From Cherax quadricarinatus (taxonomy: Eukaryota; Arthropoda; Malacostraca; Decapoda; Parastacidae): a DNA stretch of 64,000 nucleotides. Within the stretch, counting starts at the first letter, position 1. Every line of letters begins with the position of its first letter. The notes beneath the pieces are model-generated. The model was not told the origin of the DNA. It made no database searches and saw only the letters and a list, made by a program, of their open reading frames with translations. The DNA is taken from contig NC_091325.1 of NCBI RefSeq assembly GCF_038502225.1, positions 28,026,424 through 28,090,423 of the forward strand, written 5' to 3'. Below, piece after piece: positions 13,401 through 23,787 of the stretch. The position numbers and the translations under genes were made by a program.

Positions 13401-16370
13401 AGTTTCTCTTCACCTGACATGTCTCTCAATTTCCCTTCACCTGACCTGTCTTTCAGTTTCTCTTCACTTGACTTGTCTTTCATTTTCTCTTCACCTGACA
13501 TGTGTATAAATTTCTCTTCACCTGACATGTGTATAAATTTCTCTTCACCTGACCTGTCTTTCATTTTCTCTTCACCTGATGTCTCTCAGTTTCTGTTCCC
13601 AAGACGTATTTCTCCGTTTCTCTTCACCTGACTTGTCTCTCAGTTACTCTTCACCTGACATGGTTTTCAGTTTGTCATCACCTGACCTGTCTTTCAGTTT
13701 CTCTTCACTTCACCTGTCTCTCAGTTTCTCTTCACCTGACATGTTTCTCAGTTTCTCTTCACCTCTCCATTTATTCAGTTTCTCCTCACGTAACCTGTCT
13801 CAGTTTCTCTTTCCTTGACCTGTCTCTCAGTTTCTCTTCAGTTGTCCTGTCTCTAAGTTTCTCGTCGCCTTAAATGTTTCTCAGTTTCTCTTCACTTGAG
13901 CTGTGTCTCAGTTTCTCTTCAGTTGATCTGTTTCAATTTCTCTTCGCTTGACCTGTCTCTGAGTTTCTCTTTACCTGACATGTCTCTTAGTTTCTCTTCA
14001 CATGACCTGTCTTTATTTTTCTATTCACCTGACATGTTTCTCAGTTTCTCTTCACCTGACCTGTCTGTCAGTTTCTCTTCATCTTACCTGTGTCTCAGTT
14101 TCTCTTCACTTGACCTGTCTCTAAGTTTCTCTTCATCTGACATATCTCTCAGTTTTTCTTCACCTCTCCTGTCTCAGTTTCTCTTCCAATGACCTGTCTC
14201 TCAGTTTTTCTTTACCTGACCTGTCTCTCAGTTTCTCTTCACCTGGCCTGTGCTCAGTTTCTCTTCTCCTGACCTGTCACCCAGTTCCTCTTCCCCTGAT
14301 CCATTTCTCAGTTTCTCTTCTCCTAACTTGTCTCTCAGTTTTTCTTCACTTGACTTGTCTCCCAGTTTATCTTCACCTGACCTGTCTCTCAGTTTCTCTT
14401 CACGTGACCTGTGTCTCAGTTTCTTTTCACCTGACTTGTCTGTCAGTTTCTCTTCACCTGGCCTGTGCTCTGTTTCTTTTCACCTGACCTGCATTTCTTT
14501 TTCTCTTCACCTGACATGTCTCTTAGTTTCTCTTCACCTGACATATGTTTCATTTTCTCTTCACCTGACATGTCTCTCAGTTTCTCTTCCCAAGACGTAT
14601 TTCTCTGTTTCTCTTCACGTAACTTGCGCTCAGTTACTCTTCACCTGACCTGTCTCTCAATTTTTTTCACCTGACCTGTCTCTCTGGTTCTTTCCACCTG
14701 ACCTGTCTCACAGTTTCTCTTCACTTGTCGTGTCTCTCAGTTTATCTTCACCAGACATGTATATCAGTTTCTGTTCACCTGACCTATCTTTCATTTTCTC
14801 TTCAGCTGACATGTTTCTCAGTTTCTCGTCACCTGGCCTGTCTCTCAGTTTCTATTCACTTGACTTGTCTCCCAGTTTCTCTTTCCCTGACGTGTCTCTC
14901 AGGTTCTTTTCACCTTACCTGTCTTTCATTGACTGTTCACCTGACATGTCTCTCACTTTCTCTTCACCTAACCTGTCTTTCACTTTCTCTTCACCTAACA
15001 TGTTTCTCAATCTCTCTTCACCGGACATGTCTCTGAGTTTCTCTTCACCTAACCTGTCTGTCAGTTTTTCTTCACATGACCTGTCTCTCAATTTCTCTTC
15101 ACCTGACATGTCTCTCAGTTTCTCTTAACCAGACCTTTCTTCCAGTTTCTTTTCACCTGACATGTTTCTAAGTTTCTCTTCACCTGACGTGTCTGTCAGT
15201 TTTTCTTCAAATGACCTGTCTTTCACTTTCTCTTCACCTGACCTGTCTTTCAGTTTCTCTTCACCCAACCTGTCTCTCAGTTTCTCTTCACCTGACAAGT
15301 CTCTCAGTTTCTCTTCAAATTACCTGTCTTTCACTTTCTCTTCACCCGACCTGTCTCTCAGTTTCTCTTCAACTGATGTGTCACTCAATTTCTTTTCACT
15401 TGACATACCTCTCAGTTTCTCTTCACTTGACGTATCTATCAGTTTCCCATCACCTGACCTGTCTCTCAGTTTCTCTTCACCTGACAAATCTCTCAGTTTC
15501 TCTTCACTTCACCTGTGTCTCAGTTTCTCTTCACCTGGCGTATGCTGTTTCTCTTCATTTGACGTGTATCTCAGTTTCTCTTCTCTTGACCTGTCTTTCA
15601 TTTTCTCTTCCCATGACATGTGTCTCAGTTACTCTTCACCTGACCTGCCTCTCAGGTTCTTTTCATCTGACCTGTCTCACAGTTTCTCTTCACCTGTCGT
15701 GTCTCTCAATTTCTTTTCAACTGACATGTCTCTCAGTTTTTCTTCACCTGACCTGTCTTTCAGTTTCTCTTCACGAAACCTGTCACAGTTTCTCTTCACT
15801 TCACCTGTCTCTCAGTTTCTCTTCACCTGCCATGCCTCTCAGTTTCTCTTCACATGACCTCTCTCAGTTTCTCTTCACTTCACGTGTCTCTCAGTTTCTT
15901 TTCTTCTGACATGTCTCTCAGTTTCTCTTTACGTAACCTGTCTCAGTTTCTCTTTCCTAGACCTGTCTCTCAGTCTCTCTTCACTTGTCTTGTCTCTAAG
16001 TTTCTCATTGCCTTAAATGTCTCTCAGTTTCTCTTCACTTGAGCTGTGTCTCAGTTTGTCTTCACCTGACCTGCCTCAGTTTCTCTTCACTTGACCTCTC
16101 TCTCAGTTTCTCTTCACGTCACTTCTCTCAGTTTCTCTTCAGTTGACCTGTTTCAGTTTCTCTTCACTTGACCTGTCTCTCAGTTTCTCTTTACCTGACA
16201 TGTCTCTCAGTTTCTCTTCACCTGACCTGCCTTTCAGTTTCTCTTCACCTGACCTGTGTCTCAGTTCCTCTTCACGTGACTTCTCTCAGTTTCTCTTCAG
16301 TTGACCTGTTTCAGTTTCTATTCAGCTGACCTGTCTCTCAGTTTCTCTTCACCTGACATGTCTCTCAGTT
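10426..16370. repeat. Tandem duplication of about 3 kb within the 27-bp array
   Basis: Copy 1 (about 10426-13414) and copy 2 (about 13415-16370) follow the same order of variant units with very few differences. The offset is 2,989 bp at the start, 3,068 bp after about 11.1 kb and 2,939 bp after about 12.7 kb. The first change is a 79-bp block present only in copy 2 (about 14106-14185). The second is a 129-bp block doubled only in copy 1. The near-identity shows a recent event. Confidence 0.9.
12472..12729. repeat. 129-bp tandem duplication private to copy 1
   Basis: 12472-12600 and 12601-12729 both begin 'gtatgctgtttctcttcatt' and run in parallel. The corresponding place in the downstream 3-kb copy (about 15540) has this block only once. 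It therefore arose in copy 1 after the 3-kb duplication, or was lost from copy 2. Confidence 0.85.
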
Positions 16371-18185
16371 TCTCTTCACCTGTCCTGTCTCAGTTTCTTT
16401 TCCAATGACCTGTCTCTCAGTTTTTCTTTACCTGACCTGTCTGAGTTTCTCTTCACCTGGCCTGTGCTCAGTTTCTCTTCTCCTTACCTGTCTCCCAGTT
16501 TCTCTCCCCCTGACCCATTTCTCAGTTTCTCTTCTCCCATTTTGTCTCTCAGTTTCTCTTCACTTGACTTGTCTCCCAGTTTATCTTCCCTTAACGTGTC
16601 TCTCAGGTTCTCTTCACCTTACCTGTCTCTCAGTTTTTCTTCACCTGACCTGTGTCTCAGTTTCTCTTCACATGACCTGTCTCTCAGTTTCTCTTCACCT
16701 GGCCTGTCCTGTTTCTTTTCACCTGACCTGTCTTTCTTTTTCTCTTCACCTGACATGTCTCTTAGTTTCTCTTCACCTGACATGTGTTTCATTTTCTCTT
16801 CACTTTACATGTCTCTCAGTTTCTCTCCCCAAGACGTATTTCTCAGTTTCTCTTCACCTAACTTGTCTCTCAGTTACTCTTCACCTGACCTGTCTCTCAG
16901 TTTTTTCCCCTGACTTGTCTCTCTGGTTCTTTCCACCTGACCTGTCTCACAGTTTCTCTTCATTTGTCGTGTCTCTCAGTTTCTCTTCACCAGACATGTC
17001 TCTCAGTTTCTGTTCACCTGACCTGTCTTTCATTTTCCCTTCAGCTGACATGTCTCTCAGTTTCTCTTCCCCTGACCCGTTTCTCAGCTTCTCTTCTCCT
17101 GAGTTGTCTCTCAGTTTCTCTTCAATTGACTTGTCTCCCAGTTTCTCTTTCCCTGACGTGTTTCTCAGGTTCTCTTCACCTTACCTGTTTTCATTTCCTG
17201 TTCACCTGACATGTCTCTCAGTTTCTCTTCACCTGACCTGTCTTTCACTTTCTCTTCACCTGGCATGGTTCTCAGTTTCTCTTCACATGACCTGTCTCTC
17301 AGTTTCTTTTCACTTGACCTGTGTCTCAGTTTCTCTTCACCTGATCTGTCTCTCAGTCTCTGCTCACCTGATCTGTTTCTCAGTTTCTCTTCACCTGACC
17401 TCTCTCTCAATCTCTCTTCACCGGGCATGTCTCTCAGTTTCTCTTCATTTTTCCTGTCTGTCAGTTTTTCTTCACATGACCTGTCTCACAATTTATCTTC
17501 AGCTGACATGTCTCTCAGTTTCTCTTAACCTTACCTGTCTTCCAGTTTCTCTTCACATGTCATGTTTCTCAGTTTCTCTTCACCTGAACTATTTTTCAGT
17601 TTCTCTTCAAGTGACCTGTCTCAGTTTCTCTTCACTTGACCTGTCTCTCAGTTTCTCTTTATGTGACGTGCCTCTCAGTTTCTCTTCACCTGACCTTTCT
17701 TTCAGTTTCTCTTCACCAGACCTCTCTCTCAGTTTCTCTTCATCTAACAAGTCTCTCAGTTTCTCTTCAAATGACCTGTCTTTCACTTTCTCTTCACCTG
17801 GCCTGTGCTCAGTTTCTCTTCAACTGATGTTTCTCTCAATTTCTTTTCACTTGACATGTCTCTCAGTTTTTCTTCACCTCACCTGTCTTTCACCTTCTCT
17901 TCACCTGGCATGTTTCACAGTTTCTCTTAACCTGACCTGTCTTTCAGTTTCTCTTCACCCGACACCTGACGTGTCTCTCAGTTTCTCTTCACATGACATG
18001 TCTCTCAGTTTCTCTTCACCTGACATGTCTCTCAGTTTCTCTTCCCCTGACCTGTCTCTCAGTTTCTGTTCAACTGATATGTCTCTCAGATTCTCTTCAC
18101 CTGACATGTTTCTCGGTTTCTCTCCACAAGACCTGTCTTTCAGTTTCTCTTCACGTGACCTGTCTCAGTTTCTCTTCACCTGACC

Positions 18186-18390
18186 TGAGTCTTAATTTTT
18201 CTTCAGCTGATCTGTCTCTCAGTTTCTCTTCACCTGACCTGTGTCTCAATTTTTCTTCAGCTGATCTGTCTCTCAGTTTCTCTTCACCTGACCTGTGTCT
18301 CAATTTTTCTTCAGCTGATCTGTCTCTCAGTTTCTCTTCACCTGACCTGTGTCTCAATTTTTCTTCAGCTGATCTGTCTCTCAGTTTCAC
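18186..18390. repeat. 54-bp higher-order repeat (two-unit dimers)
   Basis: Here the 27-bp units alternate strictly between a 'cacctgacctgtgtctcaat' type and a 'tcagctgatctgtctctcag' type, giving almost four identical 54-bp dimers. Local homogenisation of a dimer is otherwise not seen in the array. Confidence 0.85.
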
Positions 18391-19369
18391 TTCACCTTAC
18401 ATGTCTCTCAGTTTCTCTTCAGCTAACCTGTCTTTCAATTTGTATTCACCCGATTTGTCTCTCAATTTCTCTTCACCTATTATTTCTCGCAGTTTCTCTT
18501 CACCTGACTTGTCTCTGTGTTTCTCTTCACCTGGCCTGTGCTCAGTTTCTTTTTAACTTATGTGCCTCTCAATTTCTTTTCACCTGACATGTCTTTCAGT
18601 TTCTCTTCACCTGACATGTCCCTCAGTTTCTCTTCACCTGACCTGTATTTCAGTTTCTCTTCACCTGACAGGTTTCTCAGTTTCTCTTCACCTGACCTCT
18701 CTTTCAGCTTCTCTTCACCTGACCTCTCTTTCAGTTTCTCTTCACCTGACATGTTTCTCAGTTTCTCTTCACCTGACATGTCTTTCAGTTCCTCTTCACC
18801 TGACATGTCTCTCAGTTTTTCTTCACCTAACCTGTCTTTCAGTTTCTCTTCACACGACCTGTCTCTCAGTTTCTCTTCTCCTGACATGTTTCTCAGTTTC
18901 TCTTCACCCGACATGTCTCTCAGTTTCTCTTCTTCTGACGTGTCTCTCTGTTTCTCTTCACCTGACATGTCTCTCAGTTTATCTTCACCTGACCTGTTTT
19001 GAGTTTCTCTTCACCTGACATTTATCTCCGTGTCTCCTCACCTTAAGTGACTCTCAGGTTCTCTTCATCATACCTGTCTTCTAGTTTCTCTTTGTCTGAC
19101 AAGTCTCACTATCACTTCTCATGACATGTCTCTCAGTTTCTCTTCACCTGACATATCTTTCAGTTTCACTTCACGTGAATAGTCTCAGTTTCTCTTCCCC
19201 TGTCCTGTCTCTCAATTTCTCTTCACCTGACATGTCTCTTAGCTCCTCTTCACCTCACCTGCCTGTAAGTTTCTCTTCACTTGACCTGTCTCTCAGTTTC
19301 TCTTCCCCTGTCTTGTCTCTCAGTTTATCTTCACCTGACCTATCTCTTAGTTTCTGTTCACATGACATG

Positions 19370-19793
19370 TGTGGCATGCAAAGAGTACGTAACCTTTATT
19401 CGGCGCATGGACACACCCTCATTTACAGGCTATCTCCCCCAACCAGCGAACCAGGTTGCTAAGAGTTGGTGATGGGGCCCCATCGTTCAACTAGTGACCA
19501 GGTTCTAGCCAATAAGAAGATGGTTTTGGCAATCGCAGAGGTTATGTGGATACCGCTCTCCTGTCTGCCCTTGTCATTCTCATTCTAGAGCTGGTTGAGC
19601 ACGGTCTGCTATCTTGTGGCTTCTATTTCTGCCTTGCTTACCGTGACGTGCACTATACTTATTACTGTACATAGTGTACATATTGCTGTTCTAAATTGGT
19701 GAAGGATAATATAAGTCTAAACTTTTTCTGCTGTGTTTCTTTTGCTCCCATTACACCTGGGATAACAGGCCTTTGAAATCCTAGGTTGTAATA
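19370..19793 (+). repeat. 5' long terminal repeat
   Basis: Starts 'tgtggcatgcaaagagtacg' and ends 'ctaggttgtaata'. By eye it differs from the 3' LTR at only about four positions, clustered around 19512-19518 plus one near 19565, with no length difference. Its ends are TG...TA rather than the usual TG...CA; the boundary is fixed by the 'acatg' duplication. An LTR provides the promoter and polyadenylation signals, but I cannot assign a TATA box or start site with confidence. Confidence 0.92.
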
Positions 19794-19811
19794 TGGGTAG
19801 CCTGTCCGAGA
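19794..19811 (+). promoter_or_regulatory. Candidate primer-binding site
   Basis: Immediately after the 5' LTR the sequence is 'tgggtagcctgtccgaga'. It opens with TGG, the complement of the CCA end of a tRNA, in the expected place for minus-strand priming. I did not identify which tRNA it would pair with. Confidence 0.5.
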
Positions 19812-20120
19812 GCTGGAGCTGGACTTAGAGAAACGGTTGAGCTTAGGGTGAAGCTTGTAGCAGGAACATTGTGTAGCTTGCTGTCTCGCTTCGCTTTACA
19901 AATTTTGCGTGTCAGTTGCTTATGATCAGCCTTGCTATTGTGTGATCGTTCAACAGCTCGCTACTAGCTTGCTCAGTGTGCTCGCTTCGCTACGGTCAAT
20001 CTTGTGTGCAGTCGGCTTTGCTTGTATGCGTATTCTGGAATCGTACTGTGCATAGCTAAGCGTGTTCTGCAAATTAACGTGTTACGTTGGGGTATTCGTA
20101 CTGTGCATAGCGAATAACTT

Positions 20121-23048
20121 ATGCCACCTAGACGAGTCAGACGCCTGGTGTCGGCATATACTTTGCATAACCTACCTAAATTGTCCCTACAGCGTTGTTG
20201 GCAAATTGCTCGTTCCATTGGCATTCCCTATAAACGCACTCTAACAGCTGCGCAACTGCGTTCACTTATTGCTGACAAACTTATTGAAGATGTCTCTGTT
20301 TCCATGCCCGAGGGACTGTCCTTCCGGGAGGAACAACGAAAGGACCCTTCTTTAAAATTCGCTTTTGAGGTAGCCATGGGTAAATCCTCTTTGGGTCATC
20401 CAGTCAAGTATGAAGTTAAAAATGATTATTTGGTCTGCACTGAGACTGGTAAGGAGATAGAGGGCCGGCAATTATACGACAGGTTAGTGGTTCCAACCAA
20501 GTATAGACCTCAGATATTAAATATAGCTCATAATACGTCATTAGGAGGTCACTTAGGAATTACAAAAACCTTGTATAGAATCACAAAAGAATTTTATTGG
20601 CCAAAATTAAAGAAAGATGTGAAGAATCATATTAGGTGTTGCCGAGAATGTCAGCAAGTTGGAAAACCTGGACATTCCATTAAACCTGCACCTCTCCAAC
20701 CCATACCTGCTGATGGAGAACCTTTTGCAGATTTAATTATAGATTGTGTAGGTCCACTACCTAAGTCAAAGTCTGGAAACCAGTATTTATTTACAATTAT
20801 GGATAAAGTAACCAGATATCCTGAAGCAATCCCTATGCGTAGTATCAATACTAAAGCTATTCTCAAAGCTTTAACAAAATTCATTTCTTGTTTTGGCATT
20901 CCTAAAACTATACAAAGTGATCAAGGTACTAACTTCACTGCCAAAGCATTTAGGGAAGTATTAACTAGGTTAGGGATAATCCACAACTAATCCACTGCCT
21001 ATCATGCTCAGTCCCAAGGCGCCTTGGAAAGATTCCACCAGACATTAAAAACAATGATGAGAAGTTTTTGCATGCACTTTCCTACAGACTGGGATGAATC
21101 ACTACCTTTGTTGATGTTCTCAGTAAGAGAGACGGTGCAAGAGTCTACAGGGTATAGTCCGTTTGAGCTGATCTTTGGGCACAATGTACGAGGTCCTCTT
21201 CGGGTGCTCAAAGAAGGATGGATGGGAGAAGACGTAAGCTCAGCACTCTACAACCCATCTTCAAGGTTGCAGGTGGCACGTGAGTTAGCCAAGGCTAACC
21301 TAAAGACAGCTCAAAGTAAGATGAAACAGAGGTATGACAGAAGTGCACAATTCCGCTCCTTCCATCCAGGAGACAAGGTGTTGGTGCAGGAACCTATACC
21401 TGGCCACACCTTGAAAGCTAGATTTACGGGACCTATGCAGATAGTAAGTAGATTATCTGATTTAAATTATGTGGTAGCTCCCATTGATAATACCTCAAAA
21501 ACAAAAACTTACCACATTAATCAAATCAAGGCCTTTCATACACCAGATAAAGTCCCAGTAATGACTCTGTCCTCTACCTCTGAGGACGACTCTGACTCTT
21601 TGCACTCTATCTCTGAAATTAATACTAAACTTTCAAATTCTGTCCTCCTCAAGGATCCTAGCCCGTTAATGGATGGATTATCTGAAATACAAGCAACCAA
21701 TTTAACTGAGCTTCTCCAGTCATATCCTAATATTTTTTCGGATGTGCCGAAAAAATGTACGTTAGGTTACAATGATGTAGATGTGGGAAAATCTAAACCA
21801 ATTAAACTCTCCCCCTACAGAGCTAATCCTGAAAAGCAAAGGCTACTTCAGCAGGAAGTAGACTTCTTGTTAGAACATGGTTTAGTGGAGGAGTCATCTA
21901 GTCCATGGGCTTCACCGTGCATCCTAGTAAAAAAGGCTGATGGAGGGTTTCGTATGTGCACAGACTACCGTAAAGTGAACGAGGTCACAATTACAGATGC
22001 TTACCCTCTTCCTCGTCTGGATGACGTAATTGACTTTGTGGGTAAGGCTACTTTTGTGTCCAAATTAGATCTCCTTAAAGGTTACTATCAGGTACCTTTG
22101 ACAGATAAGGCGAAGGAAATCTCTGCCTTCGTAATTCCAGGAGGTCATTATCAGTATACAGTTACCCCCTTCGGAATGAAAAATTCCCCCTCTTCATTCC
22201 AGAAACTCATCCATCAGGCTATTAAAGGACTTGAAGGCACGGCAGCATACCTAGATGATATTGTTGTGGTGTCTGATACTTGGGATCAACACCTACTTAG
22301 ACTTAAAGATCTGTTTGAGACCTTTAAGAATTCCCAATTAACAGTTAATTTATCTAAATCTTCCTTTGGCCAGGCCACTGTCACTTTTCTAGGCCATGAA
22401 GTAGGTAGTGGTAATGTTGCACCTAAACTTGCTAAAGTTCTTTCGATTAAAGAATATCCAGTTCCCCATGATAGGAAATCTCTTCAACGTTTCCTAGGCA
22501 TGATCGGATTTTACAGAAGATTCTGTAAGAATTTCTCAGATATTGTAGCCCCTCTTACCTCTCTTACCAGTCATAAAGTTCCCTTTATTTGGACTTCAGA
22601 TTGTAACACTGCTTTTAATAAAGCAAAAAGATTATTGTGCTCTGCACCCATTCTCCTGTCTCCAGACTTCTCCAAACCTTTTTCATTACAGGTTGATGCT
22701 TGTGAGTCTGGGGTTGGGGCGGTACTATTACAAATCGGGAACAAGGAGCTGCAGCCAATCGCATATTTTTCAGCCAAGTTCCAGCCACATCAGAGAGCTT
22801 ACTCTACCATTGAAAAAGAAGCCCTCGCGCTGGTACTGGCTTTGGAGCATTTCGATGTTTATGTGGGCCAGACATCGCAGGTGGTCACAGTCTACAGTGA
22901 TCACAACCCGTTAGTCTATCTCCAAGCCATGAAGAATCACAACACAAGGCTTATGCGTTGGACGCTCAGGCTGCAGCCCTACAACATAAAAATTAAATAT
23001 ATTGCCGGCAAAGAAAATGTGTTGGCAGACTCTTTGTCAAGAGTCTAG
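20121..23048 (+). pseudogene. Retrotransposon polyprotein: gag remnant, integrase, RT, RNase H, with in-frame stop
   Basis: One frame opens at ATG 20121 and is broken only by TAA at 20988-20990. Residues 1-58 (MPPRR...) look like the start of a gag protein joined to the integrase N-terminal region. Integrase follows: zinc-binding H137, H144, C174, C177; catalytic D208 and D267; and the catalytic Glu (codon 21027-21029) at D-35-E spacing, just after the stop. A GPY/F-like segment lies near 21420-21530 (FTGPMQIV). RT spans about 21800-22400 with FGMKNSPSSF and YLDD (22248-22259). RNase H follows (LQVDAC, STIEKEALAL, VYSDHNPL) to the end at LADSLSRV. No protease or gag zinc knuckle is present. 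The stop splits the catalytic core, so as read it cannot make a full polyprotein. The region between integrase and RT is continuous, so the gene order is native rather than a rearrangement. Confidence 0.9.
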
Positions 23049-23351
23049 TTTAATATTTTATTTAGGTTAGGATGTATTTGTGGTAACCCCCTTTCAAGCT
23101 CTTTTTTTTATCCCCTGATGTGGGGTTTTTTTTTTAGTGAGGGGATACGGGCTACCGTCCGCTTGTATCTTGGACCTATGTTGGCCTATCTGACTGCTGT
23201 CTCGCTCTGAGTTTAGGGTTTGGCTTTTGGTCACTAGGAAAGCTGAGCTCTATCTAAGAGTTGGATGGTGGAGAGGATAGGCGGTCCCATTATTTTGTGC
23301 CATGGCGGCACGGTTACCACTGGGAGGTGGCAGCCTAATCCTGAGCCTTCT
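23049..23351 (+). other. 3' untranslated region of the LTR retrotransposon
   Basis: Non-coding sequence between the end of RNase H and the polypurine tract. It includes T-rich runs (23101-23110, 23127-23137) and no recognisable open frame. Confidence 0.7.
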
Positions 23352-23363
23352 CGGGGGTGGGGG
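23352..23363 (+). promoter_or_regulatory. Polypurine tract
   Basis: 'cgggggtggggg' abuts the 3' LTR. A purine run at this place primes plus-strand synthesis in LTR retrotransposons. It is G-rich with one T. Confidence 0.75.
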
Positions 23364-23787
23364 TGTGGCATGCAAAGAGTACGTAACCTTTATTCGGCGC
23401 ATGGACACACCCTCATTTACAGGCTATCTCCCCCAACCAGCGAACCAGGTTGCTAAGAGTTGGTGATGGGGCCCCATCGTTCAACTAGTGACCAGGTTCT
23501 AGCCAATAAGAAGGTGGGATTGGCAATCGCAGAGGTTATGTGGATACCGCTCTCCTGTGTGCCCTTGTCATTCTCATTCTAGAGCTGGTTGAGCACGGTC
23601 TGCTATCTTGTGGCTTCTATTTCTGCCTTGCTTACCGTGACGTGCACTATACTTATTACTGTACATAGTGTACATATTGCTGTTCTAAATTGGTGAAGGA
23701 TAATATAAGTCTAAACTTTTTCTGCTGTGTTTCTTTTGCTCCCATTACACCTGGGATAACAGGCCTTTGAAATCCTAGGTTGTAATA
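23364..23787 (+). repeat. 3' long terminal repeat
   Basis: Matches the 5' LTR over its full 424 bp with about four substitutions ('gaaggtgggattggc' here against 'gaagatggttttggc', and 'ctgtgtgccc' against 'ctgtctgccc'). About 1 percent divergence indicates a recent insertion. Confidence 0.92.

Larger units (their letters stand above)
5740..19369. repeat. 27-bp minisatellite, block B
   Basis: Continuation of the same 27-bp array after the foldback insertion, about 500 units. Long open frames on both strands (for example 16405-18183 on +) reflect the nine-codon period and drift between frames wherever units of other lengths occur. They have no consistent start, no non-repetitive domain and no splice context, so I do not call genes. 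Internal duplications are listed separately. The block ends where the LTR retrotransposon is inserted. Confidence 0.95.
19370..23787 (+). mobile_element. LTR retrotransposon, Gypsy-like RT with integrase-first order (Gmr1-like), internally deleted
   Basis: A 4,418-bp element inserted in the 27-bp minisatellite, with 424-bp LTRs at both ends and a 5-bp target-site duplication 'acatg' (19365-19369 and 23788-23792). The internal part has a candidate primer-binding site directly after the 5' LTR, one long interrupted frame (20121-23048) and a purine tract before the 3' LTR. Domain order is integrase, reverse transcriptase, RNase H. The RT and RNase H motifs are of Ty3/Gypsy type, but the order is that of Copia; among known elements this combination defines the Gmr1 group. 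Only about 330 bp separate the 5' LTR from the reading frame, so most of gag and all of protease are missing. Confidence 0.9.

Noticed and set aside
16405..18183. 592-codon + strand open frame of LSFSSPDLS/VSLHLTCLS repeats as a structural protein gene
   Set aside because: It lies wholly in the 27-bp array, drifts between frames where short units occur, other frames are equally open, and it has no unique domain or start context.
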